This document shows, in pieces, positions 11,968 through 23,976 of a DNA stretch of 64,000 bases. Made by a program: the position numbers and the translations under genes. The notes beneath the pieces were generated by a model. The model was given only the letters and a program-made list of their open reading frames with translations. It did no database searches and had not been told where the DNA came from. Within the stretch, counting starts at the first letter, position 1; the number at the start of each line of letters is the position of its first letter. Source of the stretch: Castanea sativa (taxonomy: Eukaryota; Streptophyta; Magnoliopsida; Fagales; Fagaceae); NCBI RefSeq assembly GCF_040712315.1, contig NC_134013.1, forward strand, positions 90,464,001 to 90,528,000, written 5' to 3'.

Positions 11968-14049
11968 ACTCCTTGATATTTTAATTCTTTGATGAAAGTT
12001 TATATTTGGTTGAAAAAAATAAGAAGAGTGGGATAGAGGATTTATATTCATTTGATATGTATATCTTTGAGGCATATGACAAGAATATATCTTTATGGCA
12101 TGACAATTGGCAGCAAGTTTCATAGAGGCAAAAGCTTGCAACTTCTGAGGCAATAGTAGATGAACAAAGTGCACAGAAAAATTTAAGATTGGTGTGATTG
12201 ACAAGAAAGTATACCATGCATTTAGTGTATGTTTTCTCTTTCTCACATAGAGATGAAACTCACTTCTTGTCAGTCACACTGAATACATGATATATTTAAT
12301 TTCTTGTAATTGACATACCTATTTGGATTCATGTGCAATTTCTGTAGAAGGTGTATTGAGATTAGAGATTGTCTTTTTATTTTTTTTTATAGAGAGTGAG
12401 TTTTCTAAAAGAATTTGTAGAGAGGTAATGAGGAAATACTTCATATGCAATCCTGTGTTTGAATGGCATAAATGGGTCATTTAAGATTCAAAAGAGAAAA
12501 TATTGGAAGTTTACAAAGACAAAAGCGATCACTGAAATCAAAATGTTTACAAAAGGGACATAAACAAGACCATTCGATATTAAAAAAAGACGCAAGAATT
12601 TCTTCATCAAGAAGAGTTCACTTCCATGTTTAGCCTCTGATGGGAAGTGATGTAGTCCATAATAAAATTCGAGGCTAAACATGATATTGTGACAGAGTCC
12701 CATGATATTGGCGTTAGTGGTAGAGTTAAGATTTGACTTCCAGGGGAAAAATTTATATATTTGCATACATACATACACGCATAGCGCATGGACAAAACAC
12801 ACTTATATAATACTTAAGATTAATTTGAACAATAATATGTCACTCATATGAGTATTGGGTAGAATTTTATTGCCCTGTATAAAAAAAAGAAGTAGTATTT
12901 CAAAGTTAGAAAATCCATAAAATGATAGCTTTATACTAATAGGCCATGTTTAATTTTCATAGTCAAAGTTCCACTTATAATTCTTATATGATGATTTATA
13001 ATCTTAGATAAATCTCAAGCACATCTTAAGTGATTTTTTATGCTTATATTAAAATGAAAAAAATTATTACAATTTAAAATGATATGGTAATATCATTTGT
13101 GCATATTCTTTTCAGTTTAACTTGAAAAAGATACCAAATTATGAAGTGTATTTTATAATTTTTTTTCAAATTTTATTAGTTTCATGGAAAGAATTATTAT
13201 ATAAAGAATTCGAATTCTCAACACTTGTGATAGGTATTCTTTTATAAATTTTATAACTTTTGAACCTTAAAAAAGTTGATAAGATAATTAAGAACTATTT
13301 TTTATTTTTTTAAGGAATTTTGATATTTATATATATGAAAGAGTTATACAAAAGACAAAAAGAAAAAAAAAAGGAATAGGGAGAGTGCTTAGTATGGGTT
13401 TTTTTTTTGTGGGTAGAAAAAAAATTGTGTAGTGGGGATGGGGCAACCCCTACATGCACATGAGAGTGGAAAATAGACACCAATGCACTCACTAATGAGA
13501 GAGGGGTGACTCGAACTCAAGACACACTGCAAGTGAAGTCTTGTTAGCCCAAGGTCCCAATTGTTTAGTAAGTTAGTAGCATGCCCTTTTGACTTTCAGT
13601 GTCTCGAAAATTGGTGCTTAGATGTAAATACATGCATACTTATAGACATACATACATACATAAATATGAAAAACCAAGATATATGCATATAGCTTCCATT
13701 AATAATTGTAGTTTAATCTCTATTTTTCTCTTTTTATAGCATTGCAACTCTTTCGATGGATGGCAATTTAATTCATATAGCCATTAATATTTGTCATTTT
13801 CTTTGTCCAAGTTTAAGTCAGATACAAGAAATTTGCTCCTTACTCCCATTTGGCTGCGAAAGGAACCCATATGTTTTTATCATTATAGACTTAACCTATT
13901 TCTTTTTGCTGTTCTCTTTCTTTATAATAACTATATATACTTGTTGTATCTCTTATAGTCATCATTTATCTGTTTGGATTGAATGTACGGTTTTCTTCCA
14001 AGCTAACTAAATATTTTGCTTTTGGGATAAGAAAACAGACTAATAATAT
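11968..14049. other. intergenic, no gene recognised
   Basis: AT-rich sequence with only short open frames that lack codon bias or family resemblance. Around 13510 there is a gactcgaactca motif resembling an inverted tRNA B box, possibly an old SINE relic. An oligo(T)-gtgggtag run near 13400 resembles the tail of the insertion at 32256-32307 but lacks clear flanking repeats. Confidence 0.6.
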
Positions 14050-15104
14050 TTCAAAGGTTGCACCTTCTGGTGTGGCTAAAGCAGATTGCAATGCTTTAAT
14101 GGCCCCCAAACCTAAGTGGCTGAAGAGAAATAGATGAAAAAGTTTTTAGTTCCCCAAAAGTAACAAATTGAGGTGTTGCATGTTCTGATTTTAAGGATAA
14201 ATTATCTATTTGTTCATATGAGAAATGGTTTTGTTGTTAATACTTAAAAGAATGTCATAGTAGAAAATGAGATTGCAGCCATAGGCTTGACATTTGGTTT
14301 GGATGGTCCTCGACCAAATAGAAGGCTTAAAGATTTTGCCTCCACAATGATAATGGAAAGCCACACCCTATGAAAATGTTCGAAATTAATAATCTGTTCA
14401 TTTCAGGCATTATCTTGTCTTTGAGAGAATGTTCTAAAAATGGAAAGGAAAGGGCTTTGAGATATAAAGGTTTTGGGCAAATTGAATTCTATGCAATATC
14501 TAGATATGAAGAAAGCATACTAGTCATTTGGATCTTTGTTAATATTGCAGATTATGATTGTTTAAACTTGCAAATGACTACCAAAGCCTATATAGTCTAG
14601 TTCCTTTAAAAGGCCAATGCATGTGTACAGGTCTAACAAAAATTGTCAAGGGCTTTTGGAGGTGACCCTATTATGACCCTAAATGAATTACTTACAAGAA
14701 TTGTTCTCTCCATGAGCACTAGTAAGACCTTCTGTTTGAGACCTATTATAAAATTTATTTTTTCTCAAGGTGAATTTATATAGAATCAACTAATTGGTTT
14801 AGATGACACATCTAAGGAAATGAGCAGATTTTTAGGGCCTTGCATATGTTGACTGCTCCTAGGGATGTGAGAAGGAAGCAAGGTGTTTTTGTGCCTCCTA
14901 AGGGTAGTAGGCTAGTAGCTTTGGTGGGGTGATGGGTATGAGTCTAAAAATCAGTGTTGGACAGAAACAAATTAGTTTGGTTCACCTAGTACTCCTAGAG
15001 CTCAGCAAGATTAGAATATGGAATTGGCTTGCTTGTTGCATAAGGAGGAAAACTGGCAAACAAAACAAAATAAAACTATGTGTCAGGTAGCTTCAACAAA
15101 CAAG
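14050..15104 (+). pseudogene. MET1-type DNA methyltransferase fragment, plus arm of inverted repeat
   Basis: In changing frames this arm encodes relics of the N-terminal replication-foci (RFTS/DNMT1-RFD) part of a plant MET1 cytosine-5 methyltransferase. Recognisable pieces are EIAAIGLTFG, RPNRRLKDF, EINNLFISGIIL, RYKGFGQIEFYAISRYEES and IADYDC, then a damaged KANACVQV-like stretch and an EFIYNQLIGLD-like stretch. Stop codons and frameshifts interrupt every frame, and the catalytic methyltransferase domain is absent. The whole arm aligns in inverted orientation with 15136-16186, including both outer ends (ttcaaaggttgcacc here). Maintenance CG methylation is the function of the parent family; this piece cannot make such an enzyme. 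Confidence 0.8.
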
Positions 15105-16186
15105 TAGGCGGCAAAATAAATAAACTATCAAGAAATTGTTTGATGATGCAACCGAGTGCCAAGTTTTCATTTGTTTTATTTGCCGGTTTTCCTCCTCCTG
15201 CAGCAACCAAGCCAATTTCATATCCTCATCTTCTTGACCTCCACAAGTACTGGATGAACTAGACTGATTAGTTTTCTGTTCACCACTGATTTTCATATTA
15301 CCACCACAGCTACTATCCTCAAGAGGCACTAAATTTCCTTGTTTCTTGTTCTCATCCCTGAGAGCTGTCAACATAGGCAAGTCTCTAAAAGTTTGCTCAT
15401 TTTCTTTAGATGTGCTGTCTAAACCAATTAGTTGGTTGTATATGAATTCACCTTGAGAAACAATAAATTCTCTAATATTCTCAAGTGAGAATGTCTTAGT
15501 AGTACTTATGGAGCGGACAACCCTTGCAAGCAATTCATCCAGGGTCAAATTGGGGTCACCACAAGGAGTCCTTGACAGTTTTTGGTAGACCTGCACACAT
15601 GCATTGGCCTTTTCAAGGAATAGACTATTACAGACTTTTGTAGCCATTTGCCGGCTTAACACAATCATAAGCTGCTATGATAGTGGAGACCCAAATCACT
15701 AGTGTGCCTTCTTCATATCCTGATATTGCCCAGGATTCGATCCGCCCAAAGCCTTCACATCTCACACCCTTTTCCTTCCCTTTCTTGGAATTTTCTTCCA
15801 AAAGCAGGATGGTACCTGAAATGAATAAATCATCAACTTGCACCATTTCTACAAACTCTGGTTTTCCATTAGAATTGTAGAGGGTAAAATCCTCAAGCCT
15901 TCTATTTGTCGGGGCTCATTAGGCCCAGATGTCAAGCCACTGCAATCTCATCTTCTACAATATCATTTTGTTTATTTTTAACAATAGAGGATTTCTCATA
16001 TAGACGAAGAGATTTATCCTTAAAATTGGAACATGCAATAACTTGCTTTGGTATTTTTTTTTTTGAGGACGACAAACTCTTTCACTACTATCAGACCTAT
16101 TTCTCATCAGCTATTTTGGTTTGGTGGTCATTGAAGCATTGCAATCTACTTTAGCAACACCAGAAGGTGCAGGTGCAGCCTTTGAA
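15093..16186 (-). pseudogene. MET1-type DNA methyltransferase fragment, minus arm of inverted repeat
   Basis: Read from 16186 downwards, this copy keeps longer open stretches than its partner. They include NRRLEDFTLYNSNGKPE, VDDLFISGTILLLEE, RCEGFGRIESWAISGYEEG, VIWVSTIIAAYDCVKPANGY, then after a frameshift near 15630-15640 EKANACVQVYQKLS, LDELLARVVRSIS, IREFIVSQGEFIYNQLIGLD, MLTALRDENKKQ and KLAWLLQEEENRQ. These follow the order of the RFTS domain of plant MET1. The reading stops near the fold point of the inverted repeat, and there is no BAH or catalytic domain. Stops also occur upstream of NRRLEDF, so it is a pseudogene. The unpaired loop between the arms is about 30 bp (15105-15135). Confidence 0.85.
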
Positions 16187-16996
16187 TTATTATTATTTTT
16201 GGTAATAATAATCTCTTTGTACCAGTGGCAGCTCTATAATTTTTTTAGAGTGGTTATTAAAAAAATTTAATAAAAATAAAACATTTTTTTTCAGAATAAT
16301 AAAAATAAAACTTGAATATATTGACATCACAAAAAAACACGCTCAAATATATATAAAGTTTTAAATTTTGTTTTACAAGTTTTTATATTTTGAAATCATT
16401 TTATGATAGGTTTATTATCAATTCTATCAACTACATCTTTTTCAATGTACATGACCAATCAATCATTAAACTACTGATCTTTCATTGCAACAATATAAAC
16501 AAGTCCAACTTAAACTCAAACTCATCATTTTTTTGAACAAAATTATTTTTGTTTAAGCCAAACTCAAATTGTTTTTGATATTATTATTATTATTATTATT
16601 ATTATCTCTCTACTTCACTAACGTGATATTTTATGATAAGGTGCAAACTTATAGTCATGGATTATTCATTTGAATATAACCCAATTTTTTCTTATATTTT
16701 TCTACTTTTTAGTCATATATATATTTTGTTTTTTTCAATAATTTCTAAGCTGAGAATCATTTGATTCTTTACTATTTTTTTAGTCTTTCAGAAATTTTAA
16801 TATTTGAATTTTTAAATTATTTTTTGCAGTATCTGAAATTATCTGACAAATTTTTTGTAAGCCATTGCACGTTCAAACAATGACTTATTTATCAAATTGT
16901 AACACAAATTAAAGTTATACAAGAGCAAATCATGTAATGCTGTAGTTTCTTAATCAATTTAATATTTTATAAAATTATTTTAGTCTACCTCACAAA
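16187..16996. other. AT-rich intergenic with (ATT)n repeat
   Basis: A run of ATT triplets occupies 16578-16605. The start (ccagtggcagctctataa near 16220) resembles the end of a hAT-type MITE, but no partner end was identified. Otherwise there is nothing gene-like. Confidence 0.5.
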
Positions 16997-17563
16997 TAGG
17001 TGTGGCAAAATTGGACACGACCCGCGAACTCGACACGATACGATACGAAATTAGCAAGTTATGGGTTAAGATTTAAAGGGTTCGCGTCATATTCGGGTCC
17101 CATTTGATAAACGGGTTGGGTTAGGGTTCAACCTATGGAACCCGTTTGACCCGTCTGACCCATTTAATTAAATGAAATTTTACCAATATACCCTTCAAAC
17201 TTGAGGTATATAAACTTATTAGTTGTTGTAGTTTATTTTATTTGGCATATTGTGATTGATTAATTATGATATTGAGATATGCTTTAATTTTAAATGATTA
17301 TTTGTGATGCAGTTACTCATTAGTTCCGAATTTTATATTTAAAAATATTTATTTGCTTGTTTTTTCACAAATGTTTTTCTTCATTTTGTTAAAATCAGAT
17401 AAATAGGTCGACACGGCTGACCTGTTTAATAAATGTGTTGTGTTAGAGTTGAAGAATCTTGACCCGTTTAATAAACATGTCGAATTAGTGTTGACTTATA
17501 TAGTCAAATATGCATGAATTGACACGACACAATCTGACATGTAAATAGGAATTGCCATCCCTA
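16997..17563. mobile_element. non-autonomous hAT element with 8-bp target duplication
   Basis: It begins TAGGTGTGGCAA and ends TTGCCATCCCTA, imperfect terminal inverted repeats. The octamer ctcacaaa flanks it on both sides (16989-16996 and 17564-17571). Subterminal regions are rich in gacccg/cgggtt and acacgac motifs in both orientations, which would pair as a hairpin. There is no transposase. An 8-bp duplication is the hallmark of the hAT superfamily. Confidence 0.8.
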
Positions 17564-18193
17564 CTCACAAATGGGTAGGTTCCATAGTGACTAGTATTTA
17601 AAATAGAGTAAAAAGTATTTTAAAAAAAAGAAAAAGAAAAAAGAAGAATCCTGTGATTGAGTCCATAAGGCCAAAAGGCCCACAAGCAAATGAAACAAGT
17701 TGAGAAAATCAAGTGCAAAAGGCCCATATATCCACTTTGTGCTAACAATAAAAACGGCATCGTTTCCAAAACGAATCCTCAGCTAGTATTAAATAATAAA
17801 AAAACCCCAATCGAAAATTACATTACAGCTGGTTTCTCAAAAAAGAAAAAAGAAAAAAGAAAAAAGAAAAAGAAAATTACATTACAGCTACACGGCACCA
17901 CTATCAACAGTCGTAAAGACTTTTACACGCAACAGTCGTAAAGTCAGTCAATACCCTGTGGAGCCAGATGTAGACTCTCTAGCCAATCCAAGGACATTAA
18001 CAATTTAGCATCCAAAGCATAATACTGCCTGAGTCAAGTCCACACCAACCGCGTGGAGCCAAAGCTAGAAAGACTTTTACACGCAATTCCCTTTTGGCAA
18101 TTCACTTCCCCTGAGCTATCCTGTATTCCACTAGCATTTTGTTGCCAGAGTGAGTGAGTGAGTGAGAAAGAGAGACAGAGTGAAAGAGACGGA
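17564..18193. other. 5' flank of the CNL gene
   Basis: Non-coding. An A-rich (aaaaag)n stretch lies at 17838-17875. The sequences ttacattacagct and acttttacacgcaa each occur more than once between 17815 and 18090. A (gagt)n run directly precedes the start codon. No confident TATA box was picked. Confidence 0.5.
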
Positions 18194-21100
18194 ATGGCGG
18201 ACATACTTCTATCTGCCCTGGTGAGCTCTATGGTGGGTAACTTGAATACTTCAGCACTTCAAGAATTGGGAATTGCTTGGGGCCTGAGAGATGAGCTTGA
18301 CAACCTTGAGAGCACACTTTCCACCATCCAAGCTGTTCTGCAAGATGCAGAGGAGAAGCAGTGGAAGAGTGAGGCTATCAGGAATTGGCTGAGAAAGCTC
18401 AAAGAAGGAGCTTATGATGCAGATGATGTTCTGGACGAGTTTGCAACTGAAGCTCTAATACGAAAGGCGGAGAAAGAGAAAGGTGTGAACAGCCAAGTAA
18501 GTAGCTACTTTTCTCTTCAAAACCGACTTATATTTCGCATGAAGATGGCACATAAACTGAAGAATGTGAGGGATAGGCTAGAATCCATTTCTATGGAGAG
18601 ATCTAAGTTTCACTTGAGAGAGGGAGATATAAACATGGAAGTCTGTGATATAGAAGGAAGACAAACTGGCTCACTTGTGTATGAAAGTGAGATTTATGGA
18701 AGAGGTGAAGAGAAAGAAAAAATAATTCAAGTATTGCTCACTGATGTGTCTGATCAAGATAATCTTGCTATTTATGCCGTATGGGGCATGGGGGGCTTGG
18801 GGAAAACAACACTTGCACAGTTGGTCTACAATGATGCAAGGGTACAGAGGCATTATGATATGAGAATTTGGGTGTGTGTATCAGATGATTTCCATATAAG
18901 AAAATTGGTGAGAGCAATCATAGAGTCCATTGATGGTAGTGCATGTAATCTTTCAGAGTTGGACCCATTACAGCAACGCTTGCAGGAAAAATTGCGTGGG
19001 AGGAAATTTTTGCTTGTTTTGGATGATGTTTGGAACGAATACCATGACAAATGGAATGGCTTAAAAGATGTGTTGAGGTGTGGGTCGAACGGAAGTAAGG
19101 TTATGGTGACAACCCGGATTGAGAATGTAGCGCTTATGATGGCCACACTACCTATACACCACATAGGATGTTTGTCAGAGAATGACTCTTGGTCCCTGTT
19201 TGCAAGATGTGCATTTGGGATGGGAAGGCCAAAGGAGAGATCAGAATTGGAATCAATTGGCAAGGAAATAGTGAAGAAGTGTGGAGGGGTACCTCTAGCA
19301 ATAAAGACTCTTGGAAGCCTCATGAGCTTAAAAAGTAGGGAAAGTGAGTGGTTATCTGTGAAAGAAAGTCAAATTTGGGAATTACCAGAAGGTGAAAATT
19401 CCATCTTGCCTGCGTTGAGGTTGAGTTACACCCATTTACCCCCACATCTAAGGCAATGTTTTGCTTTCTGCTGTATATTCCCCAAAGATCATGTGCTTAA
19501 AAGGGATCAGTTGATACAATTGTGGATGGCTAATGGTTTTATTCCCTTTAAAGAATCATTGGAGCCGCATGATGTTGGCATTATTATCTTCAATGAATTA
19601 GTGTGGAGATCTTTCTTTCAAGATGTTGTGGAGGATTCTCCTATTAACATAACATGTAAAATGCATGATCTTATGCATGACCTTGCTCAGTCTATTATGA
19701 GGCTTGAATGCGTTGTGGTGGAATCTGACAAAGAGGTCAAAGTTCCAAAAATGATTCGCCACTTGAATTATTATCAACGCACTTCTTGGGATGTTGAAGT
19801 ATGCAAAGTCCGATCTCTACGCTCATACATTGGGTCACGAAATTTTAACAGTGAGTATAAATCTCCTCTATCCTTCCTTTTGAAACAAAAGTATCTTCGG
19901 GTGTGCAAGTTAGCTGAAAAACCATTACAAAACGCACCAAGATCAATCACTAGTTTAAAACACTTGAGGTATCTCGACATGTCTCATTCCAACTTCAAAG
20001 TTTTACCTGAATCAATAACTTGCCTCTTGAACCTGCAAACGCTGAAACTAGATCAGTGTCATGCTCTTCATAAGTTGCCCAATGGTATGAGGCACATGAA
20101 AAACCTTATCTATCTTGGGCTTATAGGTTGTGCTTCTCTTACTTGTATGGCTGAAGGGATGGGCCAACTAACGTGCCTCCAATCATTAAGCATCTTCATC
20201 GTTGGCAAGAAAAATGGTTATCAATTAAGTGAGCTGAAAGGACTACACCTTCGAAACGAGTTGTCAATAAAGGAACTTGATAATGTAAGAAATTTTGCAG
20301 AGGCAAAAAATGCAAATTTGATTGGGAAACAAAGTCTTCATTCACTACGTCTGGTTTGGCAGAACAAAAGTCAGTGCCCTGTACCAGAACAGGTTGAAGA
20401 TGTTCTTGATGGTCTCCAACCTCATTCAAATCTGAAAGTGTTGCACATTCATAACTATTTGGGTTCAAAATTTCCAACATGGATGCAAGATTTACTCCTT
20501 CATGATCTGGTTGAAATTTCTCTAATTAAGTGTGAAAGATGTGAACATCTGCCACCTCTTGGAAAACTACCATTCCTCAAGGTTCTTACAATAAGTGGCA
20601 TGGATTCTATGAAGTATCTTGGCAATGAGTTACATGGAGATATTGCAATTTCATTCCCATCATTGGAGATACTGGAGTTAGATATGATGGCTAATTTGGA
20701 GGAATGGCGAACAATGGATGGAAGAGAAAATTTTCCCCGCCTAAGCACATTATATATCATGGGTTGTCCAAATTTAGTTGAAATGCCTATTATTCCTTCC
20801 ATTACAAGCTTGACAATCCGTGAGAGCAATGCAATGTTAATTAAGTTAGTGATGAATCTCACTTCACTTTCTTTCCTTCAAATTGGAGGAATGCATGAAT
20901 CGACACTTCTTCACTCTCTTCCGGATGGATGGTTTCAAAATCTTACTACAATGAAACACTTTCATCTTAGTTATTGTAAGGGACTCGAAAGTCTGCCAGA
21001 AGGACTCCAGTACCTACATTCTTTACGGGAACTCGATATATCGAGCTGTACAAATATTATGTCCTTTCCGGTAAATGGATTGCGGGGCTTGTCTTCACTA

Positions 21101-21499
21101 CAGAGGTTAGGGATTTGGAATTGCTACAAATTCTGCTCTTTCTCTGAAGGAATTCAATATTTAACTAGCCTTGAGGACTTACGTATTACCGGATGTCCGA
21201 AGTTAGTTTCCTTGCCGAAGCAGATAGGATGCCTCACGTCACTTTCATCTTTGCGAATTCATTACTGCGATAATCTAATGTCTATACCGGACGAGTTGCA
21301 GAATCTTACCGCACTCAAAACATTGAGAATTGCATATTGTCCACATCTGCAGAGGCGGTGCAAGAAAGACAGCGGCGAGGATTGGCATAAGATTGCTCGA
21401 ATCCCCAACATTGATATCGTCGATCCTCCAAGACCTCCACCATTACAATCAAGGAATCGTTGCAAGGCACTTCAGAAACTGAAATTTTGGTCCACATAA
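18194..21499 (+). CDS. CC-NBS-LRR (CNL) disease-resistance protein, RGA-like, intact and intronless
   Basis: The product has 1101 residues, starting MADILLSALVSSMVG. Twelve further in-frame codons upstream begin only at GTG, so the ATG at 18194 is chosen. Domains: N-terminal Rx-type coiled coil (about 1-150) with the acidic DADDVLDEFATEA motif at 75-87. The NB-ARC has P-loop GMGGLGKTT (198-206), RNBS-A RIWVCVSDDF, kinase-2 LVLDDVW (274-280; the final W marks the CC class), RNBS-B VMVTTR, GLPL as GGVPLAI (364-370), RNBS-D CFAFCCIFPKD and MHD (490-492). About 530-1075 is a leucine-rich repeat with the LxxLxxLxxLxIxxC pattern typical of RGA proteins. All nucleotide-binding motifs are intact, so it is probably functional. 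Proteins of this class are cytosolic ATP/ADP switches that sense pathogen effectors. Ends TAA. Confidence 0.95.
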   Translation: MADILLSALVSSMVGNLNTSALQELGIAWGLRDELDNLESTLSTIQAVLQDAEEKQWKSEAIRNWLRKLKEGAYDADDVLDEFATEALIRKAEKEKGVNSQVSSYFSLQNRLIFRMKMAHKLKNVRDRLESISMERSKFHLREGDINMEVCDIEGRQTGSLVYESEIYGRGEEKEKIIQVLLTDVSDQDNLAIYAVWGMGGLGKTTLAQLVYNDARVQRHYDMRIWVCVSDDFHIRKLVRAIIESIDGSACNLSELDPLQQRLQEKLRGRKFLLVLDDVWNEYHDKWNGLKDVLRCGSNGSKVMVTTRIENVALMMATLPIHHIGCLSENDSWSLFARCAFGMGRPKERSELESIGKEIVKKCGGVPLAIKTLGSLMSLKSRESEWLSVKESQIWELPEGENSILPALRLSYTHLPPHLRQCFAFCCIFPKDHVLKRDQLIQLWMANGFIPFKESLEPHDVGIIIFNELVWRSFFQDVVEDSPINITCKMHDLMHDLAQSIMRLECVVVESDKEVKVPKMIRHLNYYQRTSWDVEVCKVRSLRSYIGSRNFNSEYKSPLSFLLKQKYLRVCKLAEKPLQNAPRSITSLKHLRYLDMSHSNFKVLPESITCLLNLQTLKLDQCHALHKLPNGMRHMKNLIYLGLIGCASLTCMAEGMGQLTCLQSLSIFIVGKKNGYQLSELKGLHLRNELSIKELDNVRNFAEAKNANLIGKQSLHSLRLVWQNKSQCPVPEQVEDVLDGLQPHSNLKVLHIHNYLGSKFPTWMQDLLLHDLVEISLIKCERCEHLPPLGKLPFLKVLTISGMDSMKYLGNELHGDIAISFPSLEILELDMMANLEEWRTMDGRENFPRLSTLYIMGCPNLVEMPIIPSITSLTIRESNAMLIKLVMNLTSLSFLQIGGMHESTLLHSLPDGWFQNLTTMKHFHLSYCKGLESLPEGLQYLHSLRELDISSCTNIMSFPVNGLRGLSSLQRLGIWNCYKFCSFSEGIQYLTSLEDLRITGCPKLVSLPKQIGCLTSLSSLRIHYCDNLMSIPDELQNLTALKTLRIAYCPHLQRRCKKDSGEDWHKIARIPNIDIVDPPRPPPLQSRNRCKALQKLKFWST

Positions 21500-21715
21500 A
21501 AGGTAACTGATTACCCTTCTGGACGTCTCTCTCCTCTTTCTCTCGCTCGATCTCTATTTTTGCATAGTTTATAATAGAAGGAGATGCAAAGGAGATTTTT
21601 CAAAGCTTACTAATGGAATCAAATGATGCTTTGCAATTGGCTAAGAGACATGTTGATGGCCAAATTTAATTTGATTGAGAGGAAGCACATTTAATTTAAT
21701 AGAGTAACTTTTTCT

Positions 21716-21747
<32 letters not shown>

Positions 21748-23976
21748 GGGTGTGTTTCGCATTCTGTAACTTTTTATGTTAAAGAAAAAAGCCGCTTGCA
21801 AAAGTTTGTTTAAAGCATGAATAAATAGATGATTATGTGCATAATTGTGTGTTGATATGTGAATTACAAAATATCTAGAAGACATTAACTTTAAAGACTG
21901 ACTATTTTTTTTTTTTCATGAGATAGTCTACTACCAGGAACTTGGTGTTGCCAATGACAGTGCTCTATCTTTTAGGTTCTAAATTCCCGAGGTAGAACTT
22001 CAAATTAGGAGGGCAGTTCTTTTGCTGGCTGTGTGCGGTGACAGTGGCATTCGGCTCTGCTGCTGTTTAGCTGATAAGGTTTTATTTATTTTTTTAATTT
22101 TAAATGTGTGTTTGCCGCTAGTTAAGGAAAAAATTATTTGTTTAAAATTTTTTATAGGGCTGGATTGTTTGTTTTGGATAAAATTTGTTGGATGTACTTA
22201 ATTTTTTTTAGTTTTGCTATTGATAAATTTTATTGTGATTTGTTTGGCTTTGTATATTTTGTTTTAGATTTTAGAGTTATAAATTTTTTTATGGACTTTA
22301 AAATGAGGAAAATGTAGAGCTATGTGATTATTAGTAAGTAAAAAAATTATTAGGTAATGAGTCCAGATGTGAATTAATAAGAATTTAGTCAATTTACTAT
22401 GTCAATAATTTATAAAAATGTTATAGAAAAGTTTGTGGTTATAGCATTGCTTTTAAAAGAATCAATCCTATTGTTAAGAGGACAAAGTGTAATTTTATAT
22501 AACAAAATTGCTAAAATTAATACTTATATATATACTAATATATTTTTTTTTAAAATGGTCAAGCTTAGCTCCGTCCTTTGCTTGCTTTGGGCCTTTTCAG
22601 ATTTTCTTTTTATTTTCCTTACGCCCAATGAAAAATTAATTAACAGGATTTGTGACAAACTTTTTGAAATTATTTGTGGTCATTTAAAGTTGTTATGAAG
22701 AATTCAGGAATTTAATATTAAAGATTGCATGTGAATTAGACATTTGAATTGTGAACTGTAACTTCATCCACAGGATAACTTTTGCTTCCTTGAATCACCC
22801 CACTCTTAAATTATTAGAATTTAAGAAATCTAAACTTGCTTTTTTTAGTGCGGGCAGAGCTCATAATTTTTGGCACTACCAAGTTACAACATGTTAATTC
22901 TTAATTTTTGACACCTTTGGAGATTACTAATTGAGAATTGATTGGTGTGAAAATTATAGCCAAGCGTTTGATAGTTAAGTATTTGATACAAGAAATATTA
23001 GAAGAAAGGAGGGAAATGCAGAATCGCAGAGCCGAGATTATGAGAGAAAGTAAAACTTGTATTATTCCACTCTAACCTCTGAATTACTGTAGAAGAGACT
23101 CTTTATAATGGATTAACTGAACAGTAACTCAACTATGCTAACAGACATCTAACAACTTAACCACACCTCTCACGGGCAATAACTAAATTAACCAATGGAT
23201 TGTTACACAGACGACAGAATTTGCAATTGTACAAAATAATTTGAATGTATTCAACATTTTAAGTCCTACTGCCTATTCAATCTAACACGTCTTTTTGCCA
23301 TTGGAAATGGTTGAGCTGCAAATCACTATATGTCTCCATGTTGTATAAATCTTTCGTCCAAACAATGCATATATTTTTGGATATTGTAATTGTTTCTTTC
23401 AGTTCTCCTACCGGGCTTAACACTGATACATCTTGATACTAAGATATTCTTTCCAATCAATGAGGAGATATAACAAGATCAGTCCGGTTAATTAACTCGA
23501 TCAACTCATTTTGGTGAATGAGAATAGATTTTCTGGGCAGGCTTTAATAGACCAGGAATGAATGGTCAATCCTTGAGATGCATTTCTCATAACTCCTGAA
23601 GTGGCAAACTTTGCCAATTTGTCTGCCAATGCACAAGTTAGAATCAAGGCAAAATGAGAAATATTAACAAAAATAGTCAAAAGATGGTAAAATTTCATTT
23701 CTAAATAATCAAGGATATGTTTATTTACTGATGCGTGTTCTGCTACTACAATGTGAAACTAAGGATATGTAACTCTTCCCAATAAGCTTTAATACAATAA
23801 CTCAAAAACCCAATAGCGCTTAGATTACTGCCCTGGTCAATCTAAAAGGTCATAGGTTTAATCACTAAGAACATTCTGTATGATACCAAAGTTGTGGTTA
23901 TAAATAAAGTTTCTAGATATAACCAACACACCAAGGATTCAAAGAGCAAATGATCCACTATCACAAATTTATTTTC
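21500..23976. other. intergenic downstream of the CNL gene
   Basis: Contains a long T-run (about 21716-21747) and low-complexity A/T sequence. On the minus strand at 23501-23698, ALADKLAKFATSG resembles the C-terminal end of RNase H domains in plant LINE-like polyproteins. It is too short and isolated to call. Confidence 0.4.

Noticed and set aside
13756..14010. Hydrophobic 84-codon frame
   Set aside because: Composition follows local T-richness; no start context, homology or conserved motif.
18158..18193. Longer N-terminus of the CNL protein
   Set aside because: The upstream extension opens only at GTG and encodes low-complexity SEKERQSER from a gagt repeat; the ATG before ADILLSAL is the family-like start.
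18853..19323. Antisense open frame of 156 codons
   Set aside because: It is the shadow of the NB-ARC coding sequence of the CNL gene and has no independent support.
23501..23698. RNase H-like LINE fragment
   Set aside because: Only ALADKLAKFATSG is suggestive; no catalytic residues or adjoining reverse transcriptase are visible.
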